A stretch of 64,000 nucleotides of DNA from Buttiauxella ferragutiae. Lineage in GTDB: Bacteria; Pseudomonadota; Gammaproteobacteria; Enterobacterales; Enterobacteriaceae. The translations under genes and the position numbers were made by a program. Positions 1-8,634 of this stretch are shown piece by piece. The stretch lies in NCBI RefSeq assembly GCF_001654915.1, contig NZ_LXEQ01000027.1; one strand, written 5' to 3'. The number at the start of each line of letters is the position of its first letter. The stretch's first letter is position 1. The notes beneath the pieces are model-generated. The model did no database searches. It was not told the DNA's origin and saw nothing but the letters and a program-made list of their open reading frames with translations.

Positions 1-93
1 GAACGGAAAATCAGCGAGGCTTGCAGATCTGACCCTGACAAGATTGCCAGAGCAAGTTGTGAGCCCTCAGGGAGAGGGCCGGGGTGAGGGTGG
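1..93. repeat. Interspersed repeat, right part of a copy (left flank of lsr)
   Basis: Positions 1-93 align with 8802-8901 downstream of lsrG in the same orientation. Both begin GAACGGAAAA, share a core CCCTGACA(A)GATTGCCAGAGC and end in a GAGGG...GGGTGAGG arm. The copy is cut by the window edge. The last codons of lsrK lie inside it. Confidence 0.75.
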
Positions 94-1659
94 CATCACC
101 AGGCCAGGAGCCTGCCACATCGACGTCGTCAAACCACTATCAACCAGCGTTAACTGGTCGGCATAAACCTTCATCCATTTGCGTTTCATCTCGTCATACA
201 ACCCGCGATGCGCCTGATTAGGTGTAAATTCACGCTGCCATTGCACCAGGCGCTCGCCTGCATCAGCCATATTATTAAACAACCCGACACCGACGCCTGC
301 GGCTATCGCACAACCCAATGCTGTCGCTTCTTTGACAACCGGAACACGCACTGGTAGGCCCGTCACATCACTTAAAATCTGGCTCCACAACGCGCCTTTT
401 GAGCCGCCACCGGCAAACACCAGCGACTCAAACTGAATGCCCGAAAACCCGGAAATTTGCTCAAGATTGCAGGCCGACACGATCGCTGCATTCTCTTCCA
501 GTGCTCTGAATAATGTCGCTTTGTTGCATTTTTCTGGGTCGATGGAGAGATTAATAAACGACGGCGCTGCGTGATACCACTGCTTGAAGTGCATCGCGTC
601 GGAGAAAATCGGCATCACACCGTGCGACCCCGCCGGAACACGCGCTGCCATCTCCTCGAGCAAAGCGTAAGTATCCACGCCAAGCCTTTCGGCCAGCAGT
701 TTTTCTTCCGCGCAGAAGGCATCCCGGAACCAGCGCATCGTCAGGCCGGTAAAAAAGCTGATGGATTCGGCCTGTACCATATTGGCGATAACATGTGGAT
801 TGATACGAATGTTCATTTCCGGATCGGTTTTGATCGCTGGCAGATTCACTACCTGTTGCCAGAAGGTGCCACCCAGCACTGCCGCTTGCCCAGCGCGCAC
901 CACGCCAAGCCCGAGGCAACCCAGTTGCACATCGCCGCCGCCCATCACCACGGGGGTTCCAGCCAGCAAACCACTCTGCTGTGCGGCTTGCTGGGTCACG
1001 GCTCCCAGCACGCTGCCGGTTTCTTTTACCGGAGAGAGAATATCCGCGCGCAGCCCCGCCATATCCAGCAATGCGGGCTGCCAGTCGCGGGTGGCTAAAT
1101 CCAGCATACCGGTAGTTCCTGCGTTGGAAGGGTCAACCGCCAGCTCACCGCTGAGTTTGGCCGCCAGCCAGTCGCTGATCATCGTCACGGTCGCCGCCTG
1201 GCGATAAATATCCGGGCGATGATGTGCAAGCCACAGCAGACGCGGCATGGCGCTTAACGCCAGCGTCTGGCCGGAAACGTGGTAAACCTCGGATTCAAAC
1301 TGATAGTCGTGGATCTCCTTTAGTTCGGAGACTTCACGGCTGGCACGGGCATCAACGTTGGCACAGGCCCAGATAGGTGTGCCATTTTTATCGTAAAGCA
1401 CGATCCCTTCACGCATCGAACAGCAGGAAATTGCGCTGATAGCACCAGGGGGAAGGTGGGCTTTTTGCAGTGCATCACGGATGCACTGGCAGGCGAGCTG
1501 CCAGTTGGTGATGAGGTCAAACTCCATCGAGCCGGGGACATCAGCCACGCTCAGGTGTTTCCATTCGGCCTGGCCGACGGCAATCTGGTGGCCTGAAGTA
1601 TCGAAGATCACGGCGCGGATGCTGCCCGTTCCGGCGTCCAGTGCAAGTAAATAACTCAT
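67..1659 (-). CDS. lsrK: Autoinducer-2 kinase LsrK
   Basis: Cytoplasmic FGGY-family sugar kinase that phosphorylates imported AI-2 (open DPD form), making the LsrR inducer. About 530 residues, close to E. coli LsrK. The N-terminal ASKHA phosphate motif DAGTGS starts at residue 8, and a GGGDVQLG motif and a C-terminal FAGGGSKG nucleotide-binding motif are present. Two in-frame ATGs occur at 1665 and 1659; AGAGGA directly abuts the first and is 6 nt from the second, so 1659 is chosen. The last ten or so residues (VMPPSPRPSP), after the usual ending near SMWQAPGL, are encoded by the interspersed repeat at 1-93. That tail is probably neutral. It follows lsrR by 40 bp and is probably co-transcribed with it. 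Confidence 0.95.
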   Translation of the reverse strand: MSYLLALDAGTGSIRAVIFDTSGHQIAVGQAEWKHLSVADVPGSMEFDLITNWQLACQCIRDALQKAHLPPGAISAISCCSMREGIVLYDKNGTPIWACANVDARASREVSELKEIHDYQFESEVYHVSGQTLALSAMPRLLWLAHHRPDIYRQAATVTMISDWLAAKLSGELAVDPSNAGTTGMLDLATRDWQPALLDMAGLRADILSPVKETGSVLGAVTQQAAQQSGLLAGTPVVMGGGDVQLGCLGLGVVRAGQAAVLGGTFWQQVVNLPAIKTDPEMNIRINPHVIANMVQAESISFFTGLTMRWFRDAFCAEEKLLAERLGVDTYALLEEMAARVPAGSHGVMPIFSDAMHFKQWYHAAPSFINLSIDPEKCNKATLFRALEENAAIVSACNLEQISGFSGIQFESLVFAGGGSKGALWSQILSDVTGLPVRVPVVKEATALGCAIAAGVGVGLFNNMADAGERLVQWQREFTPNQAHRGLYDEMKRKWMKVYADQLTLVDSGLTTSMWQAPGLVMPPSPRPSP

Positions 1660-1699
1660 CGCCATTCCTCTTATGAGCGCGGCTGGCGACGAATCAGGT

Positions 1700-2671
1700 T
1701 TAATCCGCCAACGCCAGTACCGCCCGCGCAGTCTCTTCTTCCGTCACCAGGCCATTGATATGCTGACCTAGCAGTGCGGCATAAATCGCGTCCGCTTTGT
1801 CTGTCCCGCCCGCAACACCCACAATCGTCGGGAGATGCGCCAGGTCATCAAGCGTCACGCCAAGTAGTTCGCGGTGAATTTCCAGTCCTTCCACCCGTTC
1901 GCCATCCGCTTGCAGGAAATAGCCAAGAATATCGCCCACCGCACCTTTGCGGGCGTACATCAGTTGTTCGCCTTCGCTGATATAACCGGAGCGCAAAATG
2001 GTGGCATCGCGCTTTTGATTAATCGCCCCAATCCCGACCACCGCGACATCGGCGGCGGTAGCCGCAAGAATCACATCGCGCACGCTGGATTCCATGCGCA
2101 AAATCTCGGCCACTTGTGGCGATGACACCCGCAGCGGTGCCGGGATCATGCTGACACTGCAAGCCGCATCTAACTGGCCGATGCCGGTCATATAAGGCCC
2201 GACACCGCCGGAAAGCGTCACCAGGCGAATCTGCTGCGAGCTGATAAAGCCGCTCAAATGTTGCAGGCAGTTCATGGTCGCTTCGCCAAATCCCACCGCC
2301 AGTAATTGCCCTGGCTCCAGAATGCCCATCAGCGATTGTGCCGCGCCAATCCCCAAGCGGGTGTTCATCGGCGGCGTGTTATGCGCCGGAAGCACGCGGG
2401 CGATTTTGAGACCGAAACGCTGCTGCAACTGAGTTTCCAGCGCCAGGCACCCTTCAAAACGCGAGTTAATCTGCACGCGAATCACGCCAGATTGACGGCC
2501 TTTTTCCAAGAGTCGTGAAATCTTTAACCGCGGTAAGCCGAGGCGCTCGCCAATGTCGTTCTGCGTCAGCCCGTCGTGGTAGTAAGACCAGGCTACACGC
2601 GCCAACAACTCCTCTTCTGCCATCGGCAAGGCGGCTAGTTTGCCTTCTTCTGCTGTTCGTTTATCGCTCAT
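1700..2671 (-). CDS. lsrR: Transcriptional repressor LsrR of the lsr operon
   Basis: SorC/DeoR-type repressor that leaves DNA on binding phospho-AI-2. The N-terminal helix-turn-helix spans roughly residues 30-60 (GLTQNDIGERLGLPRLKISR); the rest is a sugar-phosphate-binding domain with TLSGGVG, GFGEATMN and GVAGG motifs. An open frame extends upstream to 2752, but the ATG at 2671 gives 323 residues, close to the 317 of E. coli LsrR, and has GAAGAG about 8 nt upstream. It is divergent from lsrA; a 35-bp operator-like repeat starts 3 bp in front of this start, which fits autorepression. Confidence 0.95.
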   Translation of the reverse strand: MSDKRTAEEGKLAALPMAEEELLARVAWSYYHDGLTQNDIGERLGLPRLKISRLLEKGRQSGVIRVQINSRFEGCLALETQLQQRFGLKIARVLPAHNTPPMNTRLGIGAAQSLMGILEPGQLLAVGFGEATMNCLQHLSGFISSQQIRLVTLSGGVGPYMTGIGQLDAACSVSMIPAPLRVSSPQVAEILRMESSVRDVILAATAADVAVVGIGAINQKRDATILRSGYISEGEQLMYARKGAVGDILGYFLQADGERVEGLEIHRELLGVTLDDLAHLPTIVGVAGGTDKADAIYAALLGQHINGLVTEEETARAVLALAD

Positions 2672-2673
2672 AT

Positions 2674-2708
2674 TTGAACTCTTCTTAAAATTTAGATCAT
2701 ATGTTCGA
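2674..2708. promoter_or_regulatory. Putative LsrR operator, lsrR-proximal
   Basis: Inverted heptamers TTGAACT (2674-2680) and TGTTCGA (2702-2708) are separated by 21 nt. This is the same 7-21-7 architecture as the lsrA-proximal site at 2837-2871. Position just upstream of the lsrR start suggests autoregulation. Assignment to LsrR is inferred from context. Confidence 0.5.
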
Positions 2709-2792
2709 AGATGCGGGGCAAGAAAATGTGAAGCACACGGCAAAAAGATCATTTTCTGATACCAGGGGTTTAGCCGATCTATTTAAAAATTT

Positions 2793-2808
2793 TGTGATCC
2801 CAGTCCGG
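2793..2808. promoter_or_regulatory. Weak CRP half-site in the lsr intergenic region
   Basis: TGTGATCCCAGTCCGG has a perfect left half (TGTGA) and a poor right half. lsr operons are CRP-activated in E. coli and Salmonella, which makes the position plausible, but the sequence alone is weak. Confidence 0.25.
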
Positions 2809-2836
2809 TTGTAAAGATAACCCTGCGTCTACGCTT

Positions 2837-2871
2837 TTGAACATTATTAATTCAATTTCTCTTTTGTTCAA
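2837..2871. promoter_or_regulatory. Putative LsrR operator, lsrA-proximal
   Basis: A perfect inverted heptamer pair, TTGAACA (2837-2843) and TGTTCAA (2865-2871), separated by 21 nt and ending 13 bp before the lsrA start. Together with the copy at 2674-2708 it brackets the divergent lsrR/lsrA promoter region. Confidence 0.55.
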
Positions 2872-2884
2872 TTGTGGAGTGCCG

Positions 2885-4384
2885 ATGCCCAACACCACCG
2901 CAATGCTGGAAGCTCATCACATCAGCAAACAATTTTCAGGCGTCAGCGTTCTGAAAGCGATTGATTTTGCTCTGTATGCCGGGCAGGTCCACGCATTGCT
3001 GGGCGGGAATGGTGCCGGTAAGTCGACGCTGATGAAGATTTTCGCCGGGGTCGAAACCGCGGATAGCGGTGAACTGAAGGTGCACGGTAAAGCATTTGGG
3101 CGGCTTAAACCGGGTCAAGCGCATGAGCTGGGTATTTACCTGGTGCCGCAAGAACCGATGTTGTTCCCCAATCTGACGGTACGTGAAAACATTCTTTTTC
3201 GTCTGCCGCGGCAAAGTGACATTGAAAAACGGCTGCAAGAGAAAATGCGCCAGCTTGAGTGCCAGATCCCGCTCGGTGCCACTGCCAGCACGTTAGAAGT
3301 GGCCGATCAACAGATGGTTGAGATCCTGCGCGGTTTAATGCGCGAGGCGAAGATCTTGATCCTTGATGAACCGACCGCCTCTCTCACACCAGGTGAAACC
3401 GAACGCTTGTTCCGCCAGATCCGCGCGCTACAAAACCTCGGCGTCGGCATTATTTTTATCTCGCACAAATTGCCGGAGATCCGCCAGATCGCCAGCCATA
3501 TCTCGGTGATGCGCGACGGCACGGTGGTGCTACAGGGCGAAACCGCACAACTGCTGGATGAGCAGTTAATCAATGCCATGACGCCACTCGACCGCAAGCA
3601 TACGCTGAGCGATACGCAAAAACTGTGGCTGGCGCTGCCGGGAAACCGCCGCACGCAGCCGCAGGATTTTCCGGTATTGCGCGTTGAAGAACTCACCGGA
3701 GAAGGTTTTATCGATCTCAGTTTTGAGCTGTACGCCGGTGAGATCGTCGGCCTTGCCGGGCTGGTCGGATCCGGGCGCACCGAGTTAGCTGAAACGTTAT
3801 ATGGCCTGCGCCCGGTGCGTGGAGGCCGGATCTATCTGGAGAACCGGGAAATTAGCGGCGATCGGACGAAATCACGCCTCGATCGTGGGCTGATTTATCT
3901 GCCGGAAGATCGGCAAGTTTCCGGTCTTTTTCTGGATGCGCCGATTCGCTGGAACACCGTCGCGCTCAATGAGGCGAGTGTCTGGCAGCAAAGCAAGCGG
4001 GAAGCAGCGGTAGTGGAACGCTACCACCGGGCGCTGGGCATCAAACTCAATAATGCCGAGCAAACTGTGCGCACGTTGTCCGGCGGTAATCAGCAGAAAG
4101 TCCTGCTGGCGCGCTGCCTGGAAGCCAACCCGTTATTGCTGATCATCGACGAGCCGACGCGCGGCGTGGATGTAGCAGCGCGGGCGGATATTTATCAACT
4201 GATCAAAAGTGTCGCGGCGCAAAACGTCGCGGTGCTGATGATCTCATCCGATCTTGACGAGTTCAGTGGGCTTGCGGATCGCGTACTGGTGATGCATCAG
4301 GGCGCGATGAACGGCGAATTACGCAAACCTTCGATCACGGTCGAAAGCATGATGAGCATGGCGTTTGGCGGAGGTAAAGCATGA
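2885..4384 (+). CDS. lsrA: AI-2 ABC importer, ATP-binding protein LsrA
   Basis: Tandem ATPase of the LsrACDB importer, bound to LsrC/LsrD on the cytoplasmic face. The first half has Walker A GGNGAGKST (residues 40-48) and Walker B with LILDEPTASLTP; its signature region is divergent. The second half carries a clear LSGGNQQK signature and LLIIDEPTRGVD, the usual asymmetry of carbohydrate-uptake CUT2 ATPases. The frame is open from 2837, but the ATG at 2885 with GGAG 5 nt upstream matches the family N-terminus (499 residues). It overlaps lsrC by 4 bp (ATGA). Confidence 0.95.
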   Translation: MPNTTAMLEAHHISKQFSGVSVLKAIDFALYAGQVHALLGGNGAGKSTLMKIFAGVETADSGELKVHGKAFGRLKPGQAHELGIYLVPQEPMLFPNLTVRENILFRLPRQSDIEKRLQEKMRQLECQIPLGATASTLEVADQQMVEILRGLMREAKILILDEPTASLTPGETERLFRQIRALQNLGVGIIFISHKLPEIRQIASHISVMRDGTVVLQGETAQLLDEQLINAMTPLDRKHTLSDTQKLWLALPGNRRTQPQDFPVLRVEELTGEGFIDLSFELYAGEIVGLAGLVGSGRTELAETLYGLRPVRGGRIYLENREISGDRTKSRLDRGLIYLPEDRQVSGLFLDAPIRWNTVALNEASVWQQSKREAAVVERYHRALGIKLNNAEQTVRTLSGGNQQKVLLARCLEANPLLLIIDEPTRGVDVAARADIYQLIKSVAAQNVAVLMISSDLDEFSGLADRVLVMHQGAMNGELRKPSITVESMMSMAFGGGKA

Positions 4385-5412
4385 AGAAATTGCTCCGTAA
4401 CCGCGAATTGAGCGCACTGCTGGCGATCGTCGCCCTGTTTGCCGTGCTGGTGGCGCTGAATCACAGCTATTTCAGCCTGCAAACGTTAAGCATGATCTTC
4501 ACCAGTGCGCAGATCCTGATCCTGTTGGCGGTGGGCGCGACGATGGTGATGCTAACGCGCAACATCGACGTTTCGGTGGGATCAACCGTCGGCTTGTGCG
4601 CCATCGCGGTAGGGGTTGCGCTTAACAGCGGTTACGGCCTGCCAGCGGCGATGCTGTTTGCATTGCTGATTGGCGCAATTGCAGGGTTTTTTAACGGGGT
4701 GCTGGTGGTGTGGCTGCGCATTCCGGCGATTGTCGCCACGCTGGGCACGCTCGGGCTTTATCGTGGTGGCATGCTGCTGTGGACCGGCGGAAAATGGATT
4801 GAAGGGCTGCCTGCCAGCCTAAAAGCGCTCTCCGAGCCGGTTGCTATTGGGGTTTCACCGCTTGGGTTTTTGGTACTGATTGTGGTGGCTATTGCCGCCT
4901 GGATGTTAGCGCGTACCGCCTTTGGTCGCGATTTCTACGCGGTGGGTGATAACCTCGCCGCTGCGCGCCAGTTGGGTGTTGCGGTCAATCGCACCCGTCT
5001 GCTGGCGTTCACGTTTAACGGCATGCTGGCGGCCATCGCCGGGATTATCTTCGCTTCACAGATTGGCTTTGTACCGAACCAAACCGGTAGCGGGCTGGAG
5101 ATGAAAGCTATCGCCGCCTGTGTGCTGGGCGGCATTTCATTGCTCGGCGGCACCGGAACCGTGATTGGCGCATTCCTCGGCGCGTTCTTCCTGACTCAAA
5201 TCGACACCGTCTTAGTGCTGTTCAAACTGCCGGCCTGGTGGAATGACTTTATCGCCGGACTGGTTTTGCTCGGCGTTTTAGTGCTCGACGGGCGCTTGCG
5301 ACAGGCACTGGCTCGCCACCAACGGGCGCAGAAATACAGCCGTTTTGTACCGCCATTGCCCGGAGCTAAAAACGTGCGGCAATTTCCCCGTAAGAAAAAG
5401 GATGTGGCGTAA
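4381..5412 (+). CDS. lsrC: AI-2 ABC importer permease LsrC
   Basis: Inner-membrane permease of the AI-2 importer, 343 residues against 342 in E. coli. The sequence is a run of hydrophobic segments with the CUT2 permease features NIDVSVGS (about residues 61-68) and a cytoplasmic EAA-like loop GRDFYAVGDNLAAARQLGV. It overlaps lsrA by 4 bp and its TAA is followed immediately by the lsrD ATG, so it is translationally coupled on both sides. It pairs with LsrD to form the channel. Confidence 0.95.
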   Translation: MKKLLRNRELSALLAIVALFAVLVALNHSYFSLQTLSMIFTSAQILILLAVGATMVMLTRNIDVSVGSTVGLCAIAVGVALNSGYGLPAAMLFALLIGAIAGFFNGVLVVWLRIPAIVATLGTLGLYRGGMLLWTGGKWIEGLPASLKALSEPVAIGVSPLGFLVLIVVAIAAWMLARTAFGRDFYAVGDNLAAARQLGVAVNRTRLLAFTFNGMLAAIAGIIFASQIGFVPNQTGSGLEMKAIAACVLGGISLLGGTGTVIGAFLGAFFLTQIDTVLVLFKLPAWWNDFIAGLVLLGVLVLDGRLRQALARHQRAQKYSRFVPPLPGAKNVRQFPRKKKDVA

Positions 5413-6417
5413 ATGAACAAGCTGAAACTTAACTGGGAAGTGGCGCTGTTACTGATTCTGGTGGCGGAGATTTTACTGTTTGGGGCCATCAACCCGCGCA
5501 TGCTCGACGTTAACATGCTGCTGTTTAGCACCAGCGATTTTATCTGCATCGGGATTGTCGCACTGCCGTTGACGCTGGTGATTATCAGCGGTGGCATTGA
5601 TATTTCGCTCGGTTCCACCATTGGCTTATGCGCGATTGCTCTGGGCGTGATGCTGCAGGCGGGAATGCCGATTTCTCTGGCGGTGATCCTTACGCTCGCC
5701 GTCGGCCTGCTATGCGGGTTGTTCAACGCGGCACTGATTCACTACACCGGAATCAGCCCGTTGGTGATTACGCTGGGCACACTGTATCTGTTTGGCGGTG
5801 CGGCGCTGCTGCTTTCGGGGATGGCGGGGGCGACAGGTTACGAAGGCATTGGCGGCTTCCCGGATACCTTCACCAACTTCGCCAATCTGACGCTGTTTGG
5901 TTTGCCGATCCCGCTGGTGATGTTCGCTGTCATCACGTTGCTGTTCTGGCTGCTGACCCACCGCGCACGCTTTGGCCGCCATATTTTTCTTATCGGACAA
6001 AACCCGCGTGCGGCGCGCTATGCCGCGCTGCCAGTCAACGGTTCGCTGTACGGCGTTTATGGCATGGTTGGGCTGGCGTCGGCGATTGCCGCCATTGTGC
6101 TGGTTTCTTACTTCGGTTCGGCGCGTTCCGATTTAGGCCGCGATTTACTGATGCCTGCGCTCACGGCGGCGGTGCTGGGTGGAGCGAATATTTATGGCGG
6201 TTCCGGTTCCATTCTTGGCACCGCGCTCGCCGCGCTGTTAGTGGGATATTTACAACAAGGTTTACAGATGGCTGGCGTGCCTAATCAGGTATCGAGTGCG
6301 TTGTCCGGTGCGTTGTTGATTGTGGTAGTCATTGGTCGGTCGGTGAGTTTGCACCGCGATTATCTACAGACGACATGGCGTCGTTTGCGCGGTCACAAAA
6401 AACTAACGGGGGTTTGA
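5413..6417 (+). CDS. lsrD: AI-2 ABC importer permease LsrD
   Basis: Second membrane subunit of the AI-2 importer, 334 residues. It has multiple hydrophobic segments and the permease motif GGIDISLGSTIGL near residue 60, plus the coupling-loop motif GRHIFLIGQNPRAARYA. The ATG follows the lsrC stop with no gap. The gene ends 2 bp before lsrB. Paralogous to LsrC; the name follows order in the operon and family similarity. Confidence 0.94.
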   Translation: MNKLKLNWEVALLLILVAEILLFGAINPRMLDVNMLLFSTSDFICIGIVALPLTLVIISGGIDISLGSTIGLCAIALGVMLQAGMPISLAVILTLAVGLLCGLFNAALIHYTGISPLVITLGTLYLFGGAALLLSGMAGATGYEGIGGFPDTFTNFANLTLFGLPIPLVMFAVITLLFWLLTHRARFGRHIFLIGQNPRAARYAALPVNGSLYGVYGMVGLASAIAAIVLVSYFGSARSDLGRDLLMPALTAAVLGGANIYGGSGSILGTALAALLVGYLQQGLQMAGVPNQVSSALSGALLIVVVIGRSVSLHRDYLQTTWRRLRGHKKLTGV

Positions 6418-6419
6418 AG

Positions 6420-7439
6420 ATGAAGCAGACAACAAAACGCGTGCTACAGCTCAGTGCATGGGCTTTGGCCTTTGGTGTGGTGAGCGCGCAAGCCGCCGAC
6501 AGGATTGCCTTTATCCCAAAATTAGTGGGTGTCGGCTTCTTTACCAGCGGCGGTAATGGCGCGATGCAGGCGGGTAAAGACCTCGGTGTACCGGTGACCT
6601 ACGATGGCCCCACTGAACCGAGTGTCTCCGGCCAGGTGCAGCTGATTAACAACTTCGTTAACCAGGGTTACAACGCGATTATTGTCTCGGCAGTTTCGCC
6701 AGACGGCCTGTGTCCGGCGCTGAAACGTGCGATGCAGCGTGGAGTGAAAGTGCTGACCTGGGATTCTGATACCAAACCCGAGTGCCGCAGTATTTATATC
6801 AACCAGGGCACCCCGCAACAGCTCGGCGGCATGCTGGTGGATATGGCCGCGAAACAGGTGACTAAACCGGCCGCCAAAGTTGCCTTCTTCTACTCCAGCC
6901 CCACCGTGACGGATCAAAACCAATGGGTGAAAGAGGCGAAGGCGAAAATTGCTAAAGATCATCCAAAGTGGGAGATCGTCACCACCCAGTTTGGCTATAA
7001 CGACGCGACTAAATCGCTGCAAACCGCTGAAGGGATCTTAAAAGCGTATCCGGATCTGGATGCGATCATCGCCCCTGATGCCAACGCGTTACCTGCCGCA
7101 GCCCAGGCAGCTGAAAACCTGAAACGCACCAATGTCGCGATTGTTGGCTTCAGTACGCCAAACGTCATGCGCCCGTACGTTGAGCGCGGCACGGTGAAAG
7201 CCTTTGGCCTGTGGGACGTGGTACAGCAGGGCGAAATTGCGGTCAACGTCGCCAATACGCTGCTGAAAAAAGGCGATCTGAACGTCGGCGATACTGTTGA
7301 TGTGGCGAAAATTGGCAGCCTGAAAGTCGAGCCAAATAGCGTGCAGGGCTACCAGTATGAAGCGAAAGGTAACGGCATTGTGCTGCTACCTGAACGTGTG
7401 GTGTTCACCAAAGACAACATCGGCAAATACGACTTCTGA
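6420..7439 (+). CDS. lsrB: Periplasmic AI-2-binding protein LsrB
   Basis: Periplasmic substrate-binding protein that delivers AI-2 to LsrCD. 339 residues. An N-terminal signal peptide (basic MKQTTKR, hydrophobic core, AQA|AD cleavage near residue 25) precedes a type I periplasmic-binding fold. The frame is open from 6375 inside lsrD, but the ATG at 6420 gives the signal peptide and the family length (340 in E. coli). GGGG and GAAG lie just upstream. Confidence 0.95.
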   Translation: MKQTTKRVLQLSAWALAFGVVSAQAADRIAFIPKLVGVGFFTSGGNGAMQAGKDLGVPVTYDGPTEPSVSGQVQLINNFVNQGYNAIIVSAVSPDGLCPALKRAMQRGVKVLTWDSDTKPECRSIYINQGTPQQLGGMLVDMAAKQVTKPAAKVAFFYSSPTVTDQNQWVKEAKAKIAKDHPKWEIVTTQFGYNDATKSLQTAEGILKAYPDLDAIIAPDANALPAAAQAAENLKRTNVAIVGFSTPNVMRPYVERGTVKAFGLWDVVQQGEIAVNVANTLLKKGDLNVGDTVDVAKIGSLKVEPNSVQGYQYEAKGNGIVLLPERVVFTKDNIGKYDF

Positions 7440-7449
7440 GGGAGGAAAA

Positions 7450-8340
7450 ATGGCAGATCTTGACGATATCAAAGAGGGAAAAGATTACGGCATTGGCCGC
7501 CCGCAGGAGAATAAAGCGTTTTACCTGAAGGGCAGTGGGGCGCTGGATTGGGGCATGCAGTCGCGGCTGGCGCGGATTTTTAACCCCGACAGCGGGCGCA
7601 CCGTGATGCTGGCCTTCGACCACGGCTATTTCCAGGGGCCGACCACCGGCCTTGAGCGCATTGATTTGTCTATTGCGCCGCTGTTTCCGGAAACCGATGT
7701 GCTGATGTGTACCCGCGGTATTCTGCGCAGCGTGGTGCCGCCAGCCACCAACAAACCGGTGGTTTTGCGGGCTTCCGGTGGTAATTCGATTTTGAGCGAG
7801 CTGTCGCGGGAAACGGTGGCGGTGACCATGGAGGATGCCTTGCGTCTCAATGCCTGCGCGGTGGCCGCACAGATTTACATCGGCAGCGAGTATGAACACC
7901 AGTCGATTAATAACATCATCAAACTGGTAGATGAAGGCACGCGCTACGGTATTCCTACGCTTGCGGTAACTGGCGTGGGCAAAGAGATGGCACGCGACGC
8001 ACGTTATTTCTCGCTCGCCAGCCGAATTGCCGCAGAAATCGGTGCGCAGTTTGTGAAAACTTACTTTGTGGAAGAGGGGTTCGAGAAAGTCACCGCCAGT
8101 TGCCCGGTGCCAATTGTTATTGCTGGCGGTAAGAAACTACCGGAGCAAGAAGCGCTGGATATGTGCTTCAAAGCCATCGACCAGGGCGCATCCGGTGTGG
8201 ACATGGGGCGCAATATCTTCCAGTCAGACGCACCGCTGGCGATGCTAAAAGCGGTGAAAAAGGTGGTGCATGAGAATCTTTCTGCCCGCGAAGCGTACCA
8301 ATTCTGGCTGGATGAAAAACATCATGGAGGCAAAGGATGA
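7450..8340 (+). CDS. lsrF: Phospho-AI-2 degrading thiolase LsrF
   Basis: DeoC/FbaB-type class I aldolase-fold enzyme that transfers an acetyl group from 3-hydroxy-5-phosphonooxypentane-2,4-dione to CoA, the last step of phospho-AI-2 breakdown. 296 residues, near E. coli's 291. Conserved patches include VMLAFDHGYFQGP, FVKTYFVEEGF (candidate Schiff-base lysine) and GGKKLPEQEAL. The ATG at 7450 has an excellent ribosome-binding site, GGAGG with 5 nt spacing; the longer frame from 7357 overlaps lsrB and is rejected. It overlaps lsrG by 4 bp. Confidence 0.94.
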   Translation: MADLDDIKEGKDYGIGRPQENKAFYLKGSGALDWGMQSRLARIFNPDSGRTVMLAFDHGYFQGPTTGLERIDLSIAPLFPETDVLMCTRGILRSVVPPATNKPVVLRASGGNSILSELSRETVAVTMEDALRLNACAVAAQIYIGSEYEHQSINNIIKLVDEGTRYGIPTLAVTGVGKEMARDARYFSLASRIAAEIGAQFVKTYFVEEGFEKVTASCPVPIVIAGGKKLPEQEALDMCFKAIDQGASGVDMGRNIFQSDAPLAMLKAVKKVVHENLSAREAYQFWLDEKHHGGKG

Positions 8341-8633
8341 ACGTGACGTTGGTGGAAATTAACATCAAACCGGAGCGGGTTGATGAGTTTATGGATGTGT
8401 TCCGCGCCAATCACGAAGGCTCAATCAAGGAACCGGGCAATTTGCGTTTTGATGTGTTGCAAGACCCGGATGTCGCGACGCGGTTTTTTATTTATGAAGC
8501 GTATCAAAACGATGAAGCGGTGTTGGCGCATAAGCAAACACCGCATTATCTGGCCTGTGTCGATAAGCTAGACGCGATGATGTCGGAACCGCGTAAGAAA
8601 AGGAGTTTTGTTGGGTTGTTGCCTGAGGAGTGA
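8337..8633 (+). CDS. lsrG: Phospho-AI-2 isomerase LsrG
   Basis: Small antibiotic-biosynthesis-monooxygenase-fold protein that isomerises phospho-HPD, providing the LsrF substrate. 98 residues, near E. coli's 96. Visible family features are VEINIKPERVDEF at the start and RFDVLQDPD...FFIYEAYQ in the core. The start overlaps lsrF (ATGA), so translation is coupled. It is the last gene of this operon: neither the tam gene of E. coli nor the lsrE of Salmonella follows; an interspersed repeat begins within 3 bp of its stop. Confidence 0.93.
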   Translation: MNVTLVEINIKPERVDEFMDVFRANHEGSIKEPGNLRFDVLQDPDVATRFFIYEAYQNDEAVLAHKQTPHYLACVDKLDAMMSEPRKKRSFVGLLPEE

Positions 8634-8634
8634 T

